From NCBI RefSeq assembly GCF_006517815.1, contig NZ_CP041198.1, forward strand, positions 1,612,001 through 1,676,000: DNA of 64,000 nucleotides. Direction: 5' to 3'. Position numbers and translations under genes: made by a program. The DNA is from Pseudarthrobacter sp. NIBRBAC000502770 (GTDB lineage Bacteria; Actinomycetota; Actinomycetes; Actinomycetales; Micrococcaceae). Positions 16,745-26,086 of this stretch are shown in pieces (the stretch's first letter is position 1; each line of letters begins with the position of its first letter). The notes below the pieces were generated by a model that worked only from the letters and a program-made list of their open reading frames with translations, made no database searches and was not told the DNA's origin.

Positions 16745-18049
16745 ATGCCTGACGTCCTGCCCGAGGATGAAGTTGTCCGGATCTGCCAGGAACTCATCCG
16801 GATCGACACCTCCAACTACGGCGACGGGTCGGGGCCTGGGGAGCGGGCGGCGGCCGAGTACGCGGCGGGGCTTATCGAGGAAGTGGGCCTGGATGCGGAG
16901 ATCTTCGAGTCTGCCCCTGGCCGGGCGAACGTTGTCACCAGGATGGCAGGGGAGGACCCCTCGGCCAGTGCGCTGGTGGTACACGGACACCTGGACGTCG
17001 TTCCCGCACTCCGGGACCAGTGGTCCGTTGACCCGTTCGGTGCGGAACTGAAGGACGGCCTCATCTGGGGACGCGGCGCCGTCGACATGAAGGACATGGA
17101 CGCCATGATCCTGTCGGTCCTGCGGGGATTTGCCAGGGAGGGCAGGAAGCCCAAGCGTGACATCATCTTCGCGTTCTTCGCGGATGAGGAAGCCGGCGGG
17201 GTTTACGGCGCCCGCTACGCTGTGGACAACCGGCCCGAATTGTTCGAGGGCGCCACGGAGGCCATCTCGGAGGTGGGCGGCTTCTCCGCCACCATCGGGG
17301 GCCAGCGCACCTACCTGCTGCAAACCGCCGAGAAGGGGATCTCCTGGCTTCGGCTGGTGGCACATGGCAGGGCCGGCCACGGCTCGCAGATCAACAAGGA
17401 CAACGCGGTTACCCGGCTTGCCGCCGCTGTGACCAGGATCGGCGAGTACAAGTGGCCCATCGAGCTCACCCCCACCACCAGGCAGTTCCTTGACGGCGTG
17501 ACGGAACTCACCGGCGTGGAATTCGACGCCGACAATCCGGACCTCCTGCTCGACCAGCTCGGCACGGTGGCAAGATTCGTCGGGGCCACCCTGCAGAACA
17601 CGACGAACCCCACCCTCCTCAAGGGTGGCTACAAGCACAACGTCATCCCCGAGTCCGCCGAAGCCCTGGTGGACTGCCGCACCCTCCCGGGCCAGGAACA
17701 GCAGGTCCTGGAGATCGTGCGCGAACTCGCCGGCAACGGCGTGGACGTCAGCTACGTCCACAACGACGTTTCGCTTGAGGTCCCCTTCGCCGGCAACCTG
17801 GTGGACTCCATGATCGACGCGCTCCACAAGGAGGATCCCGGCGCCAAGGTGCTGCCCTACACGCTTTCCGGTGGCACCGACAACAAATCACTCAGCCGCC
17901 TGGGCATCACCGGTTACGGCTTCGCGCCCCTCATGCTGCCTGACGAGCTGGACTTCACCGGCATGTTCCACGGGGTGGACGAGCGGGTTCCCGCGGATTC
18001 CCTCAAGTTCGGTGCCCGGGTGCTGGACACGCTGCTCACCAACTACTGA
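16745..18049 (+). CDS. M20 family metallopeptidase
   Basis: A 434-residue two-zinc hydrolase of the M20/M25/M40 group. Metal ligands are seen in VVHGHLDVVP, GRGAVDMKDMDA, FFADEEAGG with the catalytic acid pair, and the late GGTDNKSLSRLG. A dimerisation domain lies between. It probably cleaves dipeptides or N-acyl amino acids in the cytoplasm. AAGGAG precedes the ATG by 6 bases. An acyl-CoA dehydrogenase gene begins 12 bases downstream. Confidence 0.88.
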   Translation: MPDVLPEDEVVRICQELIRIDTSNYGDGSGPGERAAAEYAAGLIEEVGLDAEIFESAPGRANVVTRMAGEDPSASALVVHGHLDVVPALRDQWSVDPFGAELKDGLIWGRGAVDMKDMDAMILSVLRGFAREGRKPKRDIIFAFFADEEAGGVYGARYAVDNRPELFEGATEAISEVGGFSATIGGQRTYLLQTAEKGISWLRLVAHGRAGHGSQINKDNAVTRLAAAVTRIGEYKWPIELTPTTRQFLDGVTELTGVEFDADNPDLLLDQLGTVARFVGATLQNTTNPTLLKGGYKHNVIPESAEALVDCRTLPGQEQQVLEIVRELAGNGVDVSYVHNDVSLEVPFAGNLVDSMIDALHKEDPGAKVLPYTLSGGTDNKSLSRLGITGYGFAPLMLPDELDFTGMFHGVDERVPADSLKFGARVLDTLLTNY

Positions 18050-18061
18050 GAGGAACCGGCC

Positions 18062-19222
18062 ATGACTCCAGAGGACCTGCTGCCGGATGACCTCCTGGAG
18101 CGCATCCGCAGCCGTGCCGCCGGCTATGACCGCGACAACGCCTTCTTCCATGAGGACCTGCAGGAGTTGGCAAAGGCCGGGTACTTGAAGCTGTTCGTAC
18201 CAGCGTCCGACGGCGGCAAGGGGCTGGGGCTCGAAGCGGCGGCGCAGTGCCAGCGCAGGCTGGCAACGGCTGCACCGGCCACCGCGCTGGCCGTCAACAT
18301 GCACCTGGTCTGGACCGGCGTCGCCCACGTCCTGGCGGCCCGGGGCGACCACTCACTTGCCTTCGTCCTCGAGGAAGCCGCGCAGGGAGAGGTATTCGCC
18401 TTCGGCAACTCAGAGGCCGGCAACGACTCGGTCCTGTTCGACTCCCGGACCACGGCGGTGCCGGACGAAGACGGGGGCTACACCTTCACGGGAACCAAGA
18501 TCTTCACCAGCCTCTCGCCGGCCTGGACCCGCCTGGGCATCTTCGGCAAGGACCCGGACGCGCGGGACGGTGCCGGTGAACTGGTCCACGGGTTCATCAC
18601 CAGGGAAACTCCCGGCTACCGGATCCTGGACGACTGGGACACCCTGGGCATGCGGGCCAGCCAGTCCGCCACCACGGTCCTGGAAGGCGTAAAAGCTCCA
18701 GCCGGCCGCATCTTCCGCAAGCTGCCCGTCGGCCCCAACGCCGACCCGCTGATCTTTGCCATCTTCGCCTGCTTCGAAAGCCTCCTTGCCGCCGTCTATA
18801 CAGGCCTGGGTGAACGCGCCCTGGCAGTCGGCGTGGAAACCGTGAAACGGCGCGCCTCCTTGAAGAACGGCGGCCGCAGCTACGCGCAGGACCCTGACAT
18901 CCGCTGGAAGGTGGCAGAGGCTGCCATGGCCCTGGACAGCCTGTACCCCCAGCTCAAGACCGTCACCGCCGACGTCGACGCCCTGGCTGACCATGGCGCC
19001 CAGTGGTTCCCCAAGCTGGTGGGGCTGAAGGTGAACGCCACCGAGACGGCGCGGCGCGTAGTTGACCTCGCCATCCGCATCAGCGGGGGATCGAGCTACT
19101 TCAGGGGCTCCGAACTGGAGCGGCTTTACCGGGACGTGCTGGCCGGGATGTTCCACCCCTCGGACGACGAGTCTGCCCATAACACCGTGGCCAACGCGTG
19201 GCTGGGGCCGGTCGAAGACTGA
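18062..19222 (+). CDS. Acyl-CoA dehydrogenase family protein
   Basis: A 386-residue flavoprotein of acyl-CoA dehydrogenase fold. It has an N-terminal helical domain, a central beta domain (FTGTKIFTSLSPAWTRLGIF; WDTLGMRASQSATTVLEG) and a C-terminal helical domain ending near ISGGSSYFRGSELERLYRD. Substrate chain length cannot be judged. It is probably co-transcribed with the M20 peptidase, with GAGAGGAAC before the start. Confidence 0.87.
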   Translation: MTPEDLLPDDLLERIRSRAAGYDRDNAFFHEDLQELAKAGYLKLFVPASDGGKGLGLEAAAQCQRRLATAAPATALAVNMHLVWTGVAHVLAARGDHSLAFVLEEAAQGEVFAFGNSEAGNDSVLFDSRTTAVPDEDGGYTFTGTKIFTSLSPAWTRLGIFGKDPDARDGAGELVHGFITRETPGYRILDDWDTLGMRASQSATTVLEGVKAPAGRIFRKLPVGPNADPLIFAIFACFESLLAAVYTGLGERALAVGVETVKRRASLKNGGRSYAQDPDIRWKVAEAAMALDSLYPQLKTVTADVDALADHGAQWFPKLVGLKVNATETARRVVDLAIRISGGSSYFRGSELERLYRDVLAGMFHPSDDESAHNTVANAWLGPVED

Positions 19223-19245
19223 ACGGTCCCCTGGACCGCGAGTCG

Positions 19246-19479
19246 CTAAACGGTCCTTTGGACCTGCATCACCCGGCGCCGCAGCCAGAACCGCCGGCCG
19301 CCGCCCACGTAGAGCTTGCTGCGTTCCAGTTCCCACTTGCCGTATTCGGAGTGTTCAACGAGCCGGCGCCGCGCCTCCGGCAAGGAATCATCAGGGCCCA
19401 CGGTCAGCACGAGGTACTCGTACTGCCGCAAATAATCCCGCTCCCGCTGGACCGAGCTGGTGAGAAATTGTTCCTTCAT
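19246..19479 (-). CDS. DUF5703 family protein
   Basis: A 77-residue protein, MKEQFLTSSVQRERDYLRQY..., rich in Arg, Tyr and Trp (YEYLVLTVGPDDSLPEARRRL; SEYGKWELERSKLYVGG). It matches the small actinobacterial DUF5703 family, whose function is unknown. A GGAGAG ribosome binding site precedes the ATG. It is convergent with the dehydrogenase gene and divergent from the acidic protein. Confidence 0.75.
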   Translation of the reverse strand: MKEQFLTSSVQRERDYLRQYEYLVLTVGPDDSLPEARRRLVEHSEYGKWELERSKLYVGGGRRFWLRRRVMQVQRTV

Positions 19480-19519
19480 TTGCTCTCCATTTTCGTCCTT
19501 TTCCGGCTAACGTGAAGTC

Positions 19520-19786
19520 ATGAGCATCGATCCGCGTGTCGCGCTTTCGTCCCTGACCACCGCTTTGGAAGAACACCTTATAGCAGCATCGAACCGCCGC
19601 GGGGACGGTGATCCCTCCGTTGAGGCAGCGTTTTTCGCAGTTGCCGATGCTTTCGAAGTTTACGAGGACGCCCTTTACGAGGCCTACAACGAAGTAACGC
19701 CCCTGCAGGTCTTCGACGACGAGGATGACGAGGACGATGAAGCCGACGTGGACGAGGATGAGGACCTCGAAATCGTCGAGGAATAG
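19520..19786 (+). CDS. Small acidic protein, unknown
   Basis: An 88-residue protein with a helical N-terminal half (MSIDPRVALSSLTTALEEHL...) and an almost purely Asp/Glu C-terminus (DDEDDEDDEADVDEDEDLEI). The ATG at 19520 comes 40 bases after the divergent DUF5703 start. Acidic tails of this kind often mediate contacts with basic proteins or nucleic-acid enzymes. No family is recognised with confidence. Confidence 0.65.
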   Translation: MSIDPRVALSSLTTALEEHLIAASNRRGDGDPSVEAAFFAVADAFEVYEDALYEAYNEVTPLQVFDDEDDEDDEADVDEDEDLEIVEE

Positions 19787-19822
19787 CAGCGCCCCCGGAT
19801 CAGGGAAATCCGGGAACAAACC

Positions 19823-20757
19823 CTAGGACACCGCGGAAACATCCTCCAGCGCGCGCGCAATCTGCGGCGGCAGGGGCGCCAGCTGGGCATCGAGGATTTC
19901 CTTCAGCTGCACCGGAGTACGGGCGCCAACGATCGCCGTGGCAACTCCCTGCTGCGCGAGCAGCCAGGACAGCGAGACATCCTGCGGAGTCCGGCCCAGC
20001 CCGTTGGCAGCCATGCACACGGCATCCACGATCCGCGACGGCTTGTCCTCCAGATACGGCTCCACGTATGCGGCTTCGCTGACGGAGGCGCCGCGTGAAC
20101 CGGCGGGAATGCTGCCACGGTACTTTCCCGTGAGTACCCCACGGCCCAGGGGGCCCAGGCCATCAGGCCGAGCCCGGCATCGTCGGCGGCCGGCATCAGT
20201 TCCGCTTCCGCCGTCCGGTCAAGGAACGAGTACTCCGCCTGGACAGCCACCAGCGGCACAACGCTGGTTGCCGCGGCCTTCGCGGCCTGCCAGCCCCTGT
20301 AGTTCGAGATTCCCGCGTACCTGGCCCGCCCGGTGCGGACTGCGAATTCCAACGCCGCCAGGGTTTCGTCGAGGGGAACGTTGCCGTCCCAGGCTTCGGC
20401 GAACCAGAGGTCCACATAGTCCGTACCCAGCCTTGCCAGGCTGGCGTCCAGGCCGGTGAGCATCGCATTGCGTGACGTGTCCACCGCGCGACGGCCATCC
20501 GGCGTCGTCATCCCCGCTTTCGTGGAGATGGAAACCTCCGTGCGGGACACCACATCGCCCAGCAGCGATCCAAGGATCGCCTCCGATCCGCCGCCCGCAT
20601 ATGACGCCGCCGTATCCACGTGCCGGCCGCCCGCCTCGAGGAAGGTGCGCAGCAACTCCGAGGCGTCCTGCTCATCCGTGTCGCCACCCCAGGACCGGGT
20701 GCCAAGGGAGAGGGCTGAGACTCGCAATCCACTGTTGCCGACGTAACGCTGCTGCAT
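19823..20757 (-). pseudogene. Frameshifted aldo/keto reductase
   Basis: The first two thirds (MQQRYVGNSGLRVSALSLGT..., with DTAASYAGGGSE and ISTKAG motifs) and the C-terminus (PLGRGVLTGKYRGSIPAG to ALEDVSAVS) are in different frames. The switch is at the five-G run 20149-20153: adding one base restores GLMAWAPLGRGVLTGKY, the standard aldo/keto reductase sequence, and a 311-residue protein. A homopolymer deletion could be natural or a sequencing error. It is divergent from uppP. Confidence 0.82.
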
Positions 20758-20808
20758 AGCAGCAAGCTTACGGGCAGGAGCACCGCCGCCATGCCGTAGG
20801 GTCTTAGC

Positions 20809-21642
20809 GTGAACTGGTTTGAAGCGGCCCTGCTGGGCCTAGTGCAGGGACTGACCGAATTTCTACCGATTTCATCAAGCGCGCACCTGCGGATCGTGGG
20901 GGAGTTCCTCCCCAACGCGCAGGACCCGGGGGCAGCCTTTACGGCCATCACCCAGCTCGGCACGGAGACCGCCGTCCTGATCTTCTTCTGGCGGGATATT
21001 GTCCGCATCGTCAAAGCCTGGGCCGGCTCCCTTACCGGCAAGGTGCCACGGCAGGACCCTGACGCACGCATGGGCTGGCTGGTGATTCTGGGCAGCCTGC
21101 CCATCATCGTGCTGGGGCTGCTCTTCCAGGACCAGATCGAATCCGTGCTCCGCAGCATGTGGATCGTGGCCACCATGCTGATCGTCTTCGGCCTCATCCT
21201 CGCCGTGGCGGACGCAACCGGCGCCCAGAAGCGGGACCTGGCCCACCTGACCTACAAGCACGGCATGTTGTACGGACTGGCGCAGGCCCTGGCCCTTATT
21301 CCGGGCGTCTCCCGCTCCGGCGGAACCATCACCGCGGGCCTGCTGATGGGCTACACCCGTGAGGCCGCGGCACGGTACTCGTTCCTGCTGGCAATCCCCG
21401 CCGTTTTCGGCAGCGGGCTGTACCAGCTGTACAAGGTGGTCACCAAGGAAGGGATCTCCGGACCCTTCGGCCTTCCCGAAACTGCGCTTGCCACCGTCAT
21501 CGCCCTGGTGGTGGGCTACGTCATCATCGGTTGGTTCCTGAAGTTCGTCTCCACCCGCAGCTACCGGCTCTTTGTCTGGTACCGGATCTTCCTGGGGCTC
21601 GCCCTCTACCTCCTCCTCGGTTTCGGCGTCATCAGCGCCTAG
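20809..21642 (+). CDS. uppP: Undecaprenyl-diphosphatase
   Basis: A 277-residue, eight-helix membrane enzyme that dephosphorylates undecaprenyl diphosphate, recycling the lipid carrier for cell-wall synthesis. The family signatures [17 protein letters not shown] near the N-terminus and [15 protein letters not shown] in the middle are intact, including the catalytic Glu and Arg/Ser residues. The start is GTG at 20809. mshC follows after 15 bases on the same strand. Overproduction of this family is known to give bacitracin tolerance. Confidence 0.95.
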   Translation: MNWFEAALLGLVQGLTEFLPISSSAHLRIVGEFLPNAQDPGAAFTAITQLGTETAVLIFFWRDIVRIVKAWAGSLTGKVPRQDPDARMGWLVILGSLPIIVLGLLFQDQIESVLRSMWIVATMLIVFGLILAVADATGAQKRDLAHLTYKHGMLYGLAQALALIPGVSRSGGTITAGLLMGYTREAAARYSFLLAIPAVFGSGLYQLYKVVTKEGISGPFGLPETALATVIALVVGYVIIGWFLKFVSTRSYRLFVWYRIFLGLALYLLLGFGVISA

Positions 21643-21657
21643 GACTAGGCTTGGCAT

Positions 21658-22935
21658 GTGAAATCCTGGACTTCCCGCCCTGTGCCTGCCCTGCCCGGAA
21701 ACATGCCCGCCATCCGCCTGTTCGACACCGCGGCGGGCCGCGACGTGGCACTGGAACCGGAGGCCCGGCCGTCCATGTACGTCTGCGGCATCACTCCCTA
21801 CGACGCAACGCACATGGGGCATGCGGCCAGCTACGTGGCTTTTGACCTGCTGAACCGCGCCTGGCGCGATGCAGGCAGCGAAGTCTCCTACGTTCAGAAC
21901 GTCACGGACGTGGACGATCCCCTGCTGGAACGCGCCACCGCCACCGGCGTCGACTGGCGCGACCTCGCCGCGGAACAGGTGGAACTCTTCCAGACCGACA
22001 TGGAGGCGCTGAACGTCCTCGCGCCGGACAACTACGTCGGCGCCGTCGAATCCATCGGCCTGATCGTCCCCGAAGTGGAACGGCTGGTCAGCATGGGGCT
22101 GGCGTACCGGGTGGCAGGCACCAACGGCGAACCTGACGGGGACGTCTATTACGACGTCGAAGCCGCCGGCAAGCAGTCAATGGCACCTGATGCGTGGGCC
22201 CTGGGGTCCATTTCCCACCTGGGTGAAAGCGCCATGCTGGAGCTCTTCGCCGAGCGCGGCGGGGATCCGGGCCGCGCCGGTAAGCGGCAGGCCCTGGACC
22301 CGCTGCTCTGGCGGGTGGAACGGGAAGGGGAGCCGAGCTGGCCTGGTGGCAGCCTTGGACCGGGACGGCCGGGCTGGCACATTGAGTGCACCGTGATCGC
22401 ACAGAAGTACCTCCCCGCGCCCTTCACCGTGCAGGGCGGCGGATCGGACCTGATTTTCCCGCACCACGAAATGGGCGCGGGCCACGCCTACTCACTGGCC
22501 GGCGTCCCGCTGGCCAAGCACTACGCCCATGCAGGGATGGTAGGCCTGGACGGCGAAAAGATGAGCAAATCCAAAGGCAACCTGGTGCTGGTTTCGAAGC
22601 TCCGCGCTGCCGGGGAAGACCCGGCGGCCATCCGGCTGGCCATCCTTGCCCACCACTACCGTTCTGATTGGTCCTGGACTGACGAAGGCTTCGCTGCCGC
22701 GAAGGCAGACCTGGCGGCCTGGCGGACGGCGCTCGACCACGCCCCGGAGGGCTCGGGCCCGGCGCTGCTGGCCGGGATGCGCGAAGCGCTGGCAGCCGAC
22801 CTGGATGCGCCTGCAGCGGTCGCCGCGGTGTCGCGCTGGGCCCGGGCAGCCAACGACGGCGGTGCTGCCGCCAGTGCCCCTGACGCAGCGCTGGTCAAGG
22901 ACGCGGTTGACGCGCTCCTGGGGGTCCGGCTCTAG
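21658..22935 (+). CDS. mshC: Cysteine-1-D-myo-inosityl-2-amino-2-deoxy-alpha-D-glucopyranoside ligase
   Basis: A 425-residue class I synthetase-like ligase that joins cysteine to GlcN-inositol in mycothiol synthesis. Cys-tRNA synthetase-like motifs are present: the HIGH equivalent [16 protein letters not shown], and the zinc/cysteine-binding [10 protein letters not shown]. It lacks the long C-terminal anticodon-binding region of CysS, and the N-terminal stretch [16 protein letters not shown] is characteristic of MshC. The next gene converges behind a strong terminator. Confidence 0.93.
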   Translation: MKSWTSRPVPALPGNMPAIRLFDTAAGRDVALEPEARPSMYVCGITPYDATHMGHAASYVAFDLLNRAWRDAGSEVSYVQNVTDVDDPLLERATATGVDWRDLAAEQVELFQTDMEALNVLAPDNYVGAVESIGLIVPEVERLVSMGLAYRVAGTNGEPDGDVYYDVEAAGKQSMAPDAWALGSISHLGESAMLELFAERGGDPGRAGKRQALDPLLWRVEREGEPSWPGGSLGPGRPGWHIECTVIAQKYLPAPFTVQGGGSDLIFPHHEMGAGHAYSLAGVPLAKHYAHAGMVGLDGEKMSKSKGNLVLVSKLRAAGEDPAAIRLAILAHHYRSDWSWTDEGFAAAKADLAAWRTALDHAPEGSGPALLAGMREALAADLDAPAAVAAVSRWARAANDGGAAASAPDAALVKDAVDALLGVRL

Positions 22936-22955
22936 GAGTCGATCCACAGCAGCAG

Positions 22956-23000
22956 ACGGGAAGGGCCTGGCGGGATCGCTCCCGGCCAGGCCCTTCCCGT
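22956..23000. terminator. Bidirectional hairpin between mshC and PAC2 gene
   Basis: A perfect 16-bp stem (ACGGGAAGGGCCTGGC at 22956-22971 and its complement at 22985-23000) around a 13-base loop lies between two convergent genes. T-tracts are poor, but the stem is very stable and the position fits shared termination. Confidence 0.65.
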
Positions 23001-23022
23001 TGAGGCAGTCAGTACGGCCGCA

Positions 23023-23928
23023 TCAGGGCCGGTCCTGGCCCCGGCGCTTCAGGTAGCGCTCGAATTCACGGGCGATGGACTCGCCGCTGGCTTCGGGCAG
23101 GTCTGCGGTGTCCTTGGCTTCCTCCAATTGCCGGACGTACGCGGCAATTTCAGGATCCTCCGTGGCGAGTTCGTCCACGCCGCGCTCCCACGCATCAGCT
23201 TCCTCCGCCAGCTCGTGCGTGTCCAGCGGCACCTGGAGGAGCTCCTCGATCCGGTGCAGGAGGGCCAGCTGGGCTTTGGGGGAGGGCGCCTGGGCCACAT
23301 AGTGCGGCACTGCGGCCCACAATGACACGGTGGGGATGCCGGCCAGGAGGGCCACCTCTGACAGGACGCCCACGATCCCAACGGGGCCCTCATACTGTGA
23401 GGCTTCCAGGTTCATGCGCTCACGGAGCGGAGCGTCGTCCGAGGATGTGCTCACCGGGATTGGGCGGCTGTGCGGAACGTCGGCCAGGAGCGCCCCCACC
23501 AGCACCACGTAATCCACGTTCAGGGCCTCGGCATGGACCAGCAGCTCGGCCGTGTAGGCACGCCACTTATAGGACGGCTCCGTGCCCTGGACAAAGATGA
23601 CGTCCACATTGGAGTTGGGGGCACTGGCCTTGTAGATCCGGGTGGAAGGCCACTTGATCTTCCGTTCACCGGCCGCGTTCCGGCGCACCGTGGGGCGGGT
23701 GAACTGGAAGTCGTAGTACTCGTCGGCATCGATGGAAGCGACTTTCTTGCCGCCCCACAATTTGTTCAGGTAGCGCAGCGAATCGCTGGCGGCTTCTCCG
23801 GCGTCGTTCCACCCCTCAAAGGCGGCAAGCATCACAGTTATGCGCTGTCCGTCAGCGACTGGCTGCAGGAACCGTTCCCGCTCGGGTCCGGCACCCTGTT
23901 CGGCGGTGTCTCCCTCGAAGCTATTCAT
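23023..23928 (-). CDS. PAC2 family protein
   Basis: A 301-residue protein matching the PAC2 (proteasome assembly chaperone 2-like) family. It has a nucleoside-phosphorylase-like core (AAFEGWNDAGEAAS; VVLVGALLADVPHSRP; GIVGVLSEVALLAGIPTVSLW) and an acidic helical C-terminal tail. Actinobacterial members have unknown roles; a link to the proteasome is suggested by homology and by the locus about 3 kb away (inference). Confidence 0.85.
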   Translation of the reverse strand: MNSFEGDTAEQGAGPERERFLQPVADGQRITVMLAAFEGWNDAGEAASDSLRYLNKLWGGKKVASIDADEYYDFQFTRPTVRRNAAGERKIKWPSTRIYKASAPNSNVDVIFVQGTEPSYKWRAYTAELLVHAEALNVDYVVLVGALLADVPHSRPIPVSTSSDDAPLRERMNLEASQYEGPVGIVGVLSEVALLAGIPTVSLWAAVPHYVAQAPSPKAQLALLHRIEELLQVPLDTHELAEEADAWERGVDELATEDPEIAAYVRQLEEAKDTADLPEASGESIAREFERYLKRRGQDRP

Positions 23929-24079
23929 TTCTTCACCCTACGTCCAAGCGGCTGGCCCGTGCAGGGAATGAAGCGCCACAAATCCCGCGAAACCCTCCTG
24001 CTGGGCCGTCCGGCCGCGGCATATTCGCCGAGGGCGTAGCCCACAGCCGCCGCCCAGCCACGCCCCGTAGACTGGCGGT

Positions 24080-24808
24080 ATGCCAATTCCTGCCGCCAGT
24101 TCCCCGCTTAAAGCCGTCCTCTGGGACATGGACGGGACCATTGTGGACACCGAGCCATACTGGATCGCCGCGGAGCATGCGCTGGTGGAGGCCCACGGGG
24201 GAACGTGGAGCCATGACCAGGCAATGCAGCTGGTTGGCCAGTCGCTGACGTTTTCCGCCGGCCTGCTCCAGCAGGCCGGCGTCGAACTCGAAATCCGGGA
24301 AATTATCGACACCCTGACCGCCCAGGTGGTCAGCAGCGTCCAGCAGCAGGTGCCGTGGCGGCCCGGCGCCCGTGAACTCCTTGAGGAACTGCACCTTGCC
24401 GGCGTGCGCTGCGCTTTGGTGACCATGTCAGAGGGCCCGTTGGCCCGCGAAGTGGTGGCCAGCCTTCCCCGGCCGTACTTTGACGTACTGGTTACCGGGG
24501 ACACGGTGAGCCAGGGCAAGCCGCACCCCGAGGCGTACCTGACCGCCGTCGAACTCCTGCAGGAGGACGATCCCCACCTTGGAATCCACCACTGCGTAGC
24601 CCTTGAGGATTCCGTTCCGGGCGTGGCCGCGGCCGTGGCCTCCGGTGTGGCCACTGTGGCTGTCCCGCACATTGTTCCCCTCCCGGACAACGGCAGCTAT
24701 GCGCTGTGGGATTCCCTGTTCGGCCGGGGCCTGGAGGAGCTGGAAGCCCTGCTCCTGCCGGCCGGTTCCACTGGGGCGGCCGCCTCGCGCGGTGGTCACC
24801 GTGGCTGA
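24080..24808 (+). CDS. HAD family phosphatase (beta-phosphoglucomutase-like)
   Basis: A 242-residue haloacid-dehalogenase hydrolase. The nucleophile motif WDMDGTIVDTEP is at about residues 15-26, the Thr/Ser motif is ALVTMSEG, Lys lies in GKPHPEAYL, and the acidic metal motif is ALEDSVPGVAAA. The cap domain is of the alpha-helical subclass I type. Substrate is unknown. Its stop overlaps the start of the site-2 protease gene by 8 bases, so the two are coupled. Confidence 0.9.
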   Translation: MPIPAASSPLKAVLWDMDGTIVDTEPYWIAAEHALVEAHGGTWSHDQAMQLVGQSLTFSAGLLQQAGVELEIREIIDTLTAQVVSSVQQQVPWRPGARELLEELHLAGVRCALVTMSEGPLAREVVASLPRPYFDVLVTGDTVSQGKPHPEAYLTAVELLQEDDPHLGIHHCVALEDSVPGVAAAVASGVATVAVPHIVPLPDNGSYALWDSLFGRGLEELEALLLPAGSTGAAASRGGHRG

Positions 24809-25991
24809 ACCGGATACCGGACAGGGTCCCGCAGCGGGCACGCCAGCGCGCCGCGCGGGCATTCCCCTGGGGCGCATCGCCGGCGTTCCGGTGGTGCTGG
24901 CATACTCGTGGTTTGTGATCGCGGCCTTCACGGTGATCGTCTACGGGCCGGTACTTGCGCGGAACAACCCCATGCTGGGCGCCAGCGCCTATGTGGTGGC
25001 GTTCGCCTATGCCGTGTTGCTGCTCATTTCCGTCCTTGTCCACGAACTCGCCCACGCCCTGACGGCAAAAATCTACGGCTGGCCCACCCAAAAGATCGTC
25101 CTCAACCTCTGGGGCGGCCACACCCAGTTTGAAAGCTTCACCTCTTCTCCGGGCCGGTCGTTGCTTGTTGCTTTGGCCGGGCCGGCCGCAAACTTCGTCC
25201 TGGCCGGCGGAGCGTGGCTGGTGCTCAGCACCAACAGCCTGGGCAGCGTGGCCGAAATCCTGACGAACATCTTCATGTGGGCCAACTTCCTCATCGGTGT
25301 CTTCAACGTCCTGCCGGGCCTTCCACTCGACGGCGGCCGGCTGGTCGAATCCATCGTCTGGAAAGCCACCGGCAGCCAGGCGAAAGGCACCGTGGCGGCC
25401 GGCTGGGGCGGCCGGATCATCGTCCTCGCCATCGGCTACTGGTTCCTCCTTCGTCCGTTCCTCGCCGGCGACCAGCCCGAATTCAGCCTCCTGATGATCA
25501 CCATCCTGGTGGGCGGGTTCCTGTGGATGGGCGCATCCGCATCCATCCAGCAGGGCACCCTGCGCGGGCGGCTCCCACTGGTCAGCGCCGCAGCATTGTC
25601 GACGCCGGCTGCCGGCGTTCCCTCCAGCGGTACGGTCCGGGACGCCCTCCGCCTCGGCGAAGCAGGAACAAAATCCGTGGTGGTTTACGGCCCCGACGGA
25701 CGGCCGGAAGGCGTGGTGGACACGGGCGCCCTTGCAGCCGTGCCCGGTTCAGCGGCAGATACGACCCCCGTCACCGCCGTCTCGTTTCCCCTGGCCGCCG
25801 GCGCCTATATTCCGGAGTGGTCCAAGGGGCAGGAACTGATCCAGTTCCTCTCCCAGCTTGAGGGCCGCCACTACGCCGTGGTTGACCACAACGGAACCGT
25901 CACGGGTTTGCTGACGCAGGAAGCCGTCCTGGCCGCCATCACCGGGAAGCGCCTGCGCAACGATAGGCACCCCCAGGGCCAGAACCGGTAG
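24801..25991 (+). CDS. Site-2 protease (M50B) with C-terminal CBS domains
   Basis: A 396-residue intramembrane metalloprotease with zinc motif HELAH at about residues 81-85 and the second motif NVLPGLPLDGGR. A CBS-domain pair follows in the cytoplasm (residues about 275-385, ending TGLLTQEAVLAAITG). The architecture resembles mycobacterial Rip3. Such proteases cut transmembrane regulators, and the CBS pair may sense adenine nucleotides. GTG at 24801 is chosen; GTG at 24792 in the same frame is an alternative. Confidence 0.86.
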   Translation: MAEPDTGQGPAAGTPARRAGIPLGRIAGVPVVLAYSWFVIAAFTVIVYGPVLARNNPMLGASAYVVAFAYAVLLLISVLVHELAHALTAKIYGWPTQKIVLNLWGGHTQFESFTSSPGRSLLVALAGPAANFVLAGGAWLVLSTNSLGSVAEILTNIFMWANFLIGVFNVLPGLPLDGGRLVESIVWKATGSQAKGTVAAGWGGRIIVLAIGYWFLLRPFLAGDQPEFSLLMITILVGGFLWMGASASIQQGTLRGRLPLVSAAALSTPAAGVPSSGTVRDALRLGEAGTKSVVVYGPDGRPEGVVDTGALAAVPGSAADTTPVTAVSFPLAAGAYIPEWSKGQELIQFLSQLEGRHYAVVDHNGTVTGLLTQEAVLAAITGKRLRNDRHPQGQNR

Positions 25992-26086
25992 AGTTACCTG
26001 CCGGTCGTGCATTGCCACCGCACGTAGCCGCGTCCCTGGGAGCATCAGGCAGCGGCACAACAGGTTTACAGGAGCGAGGAAGAAAC

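Noticed and set aside
21658..22935. Cysteinyl-tRNA synthetase (cysS) as the identity of this gene
   Set aside because: The protein is short (425 residues), lacks the C-terminal anticodon domain and matches the MshC-specific N-terminal pattern.
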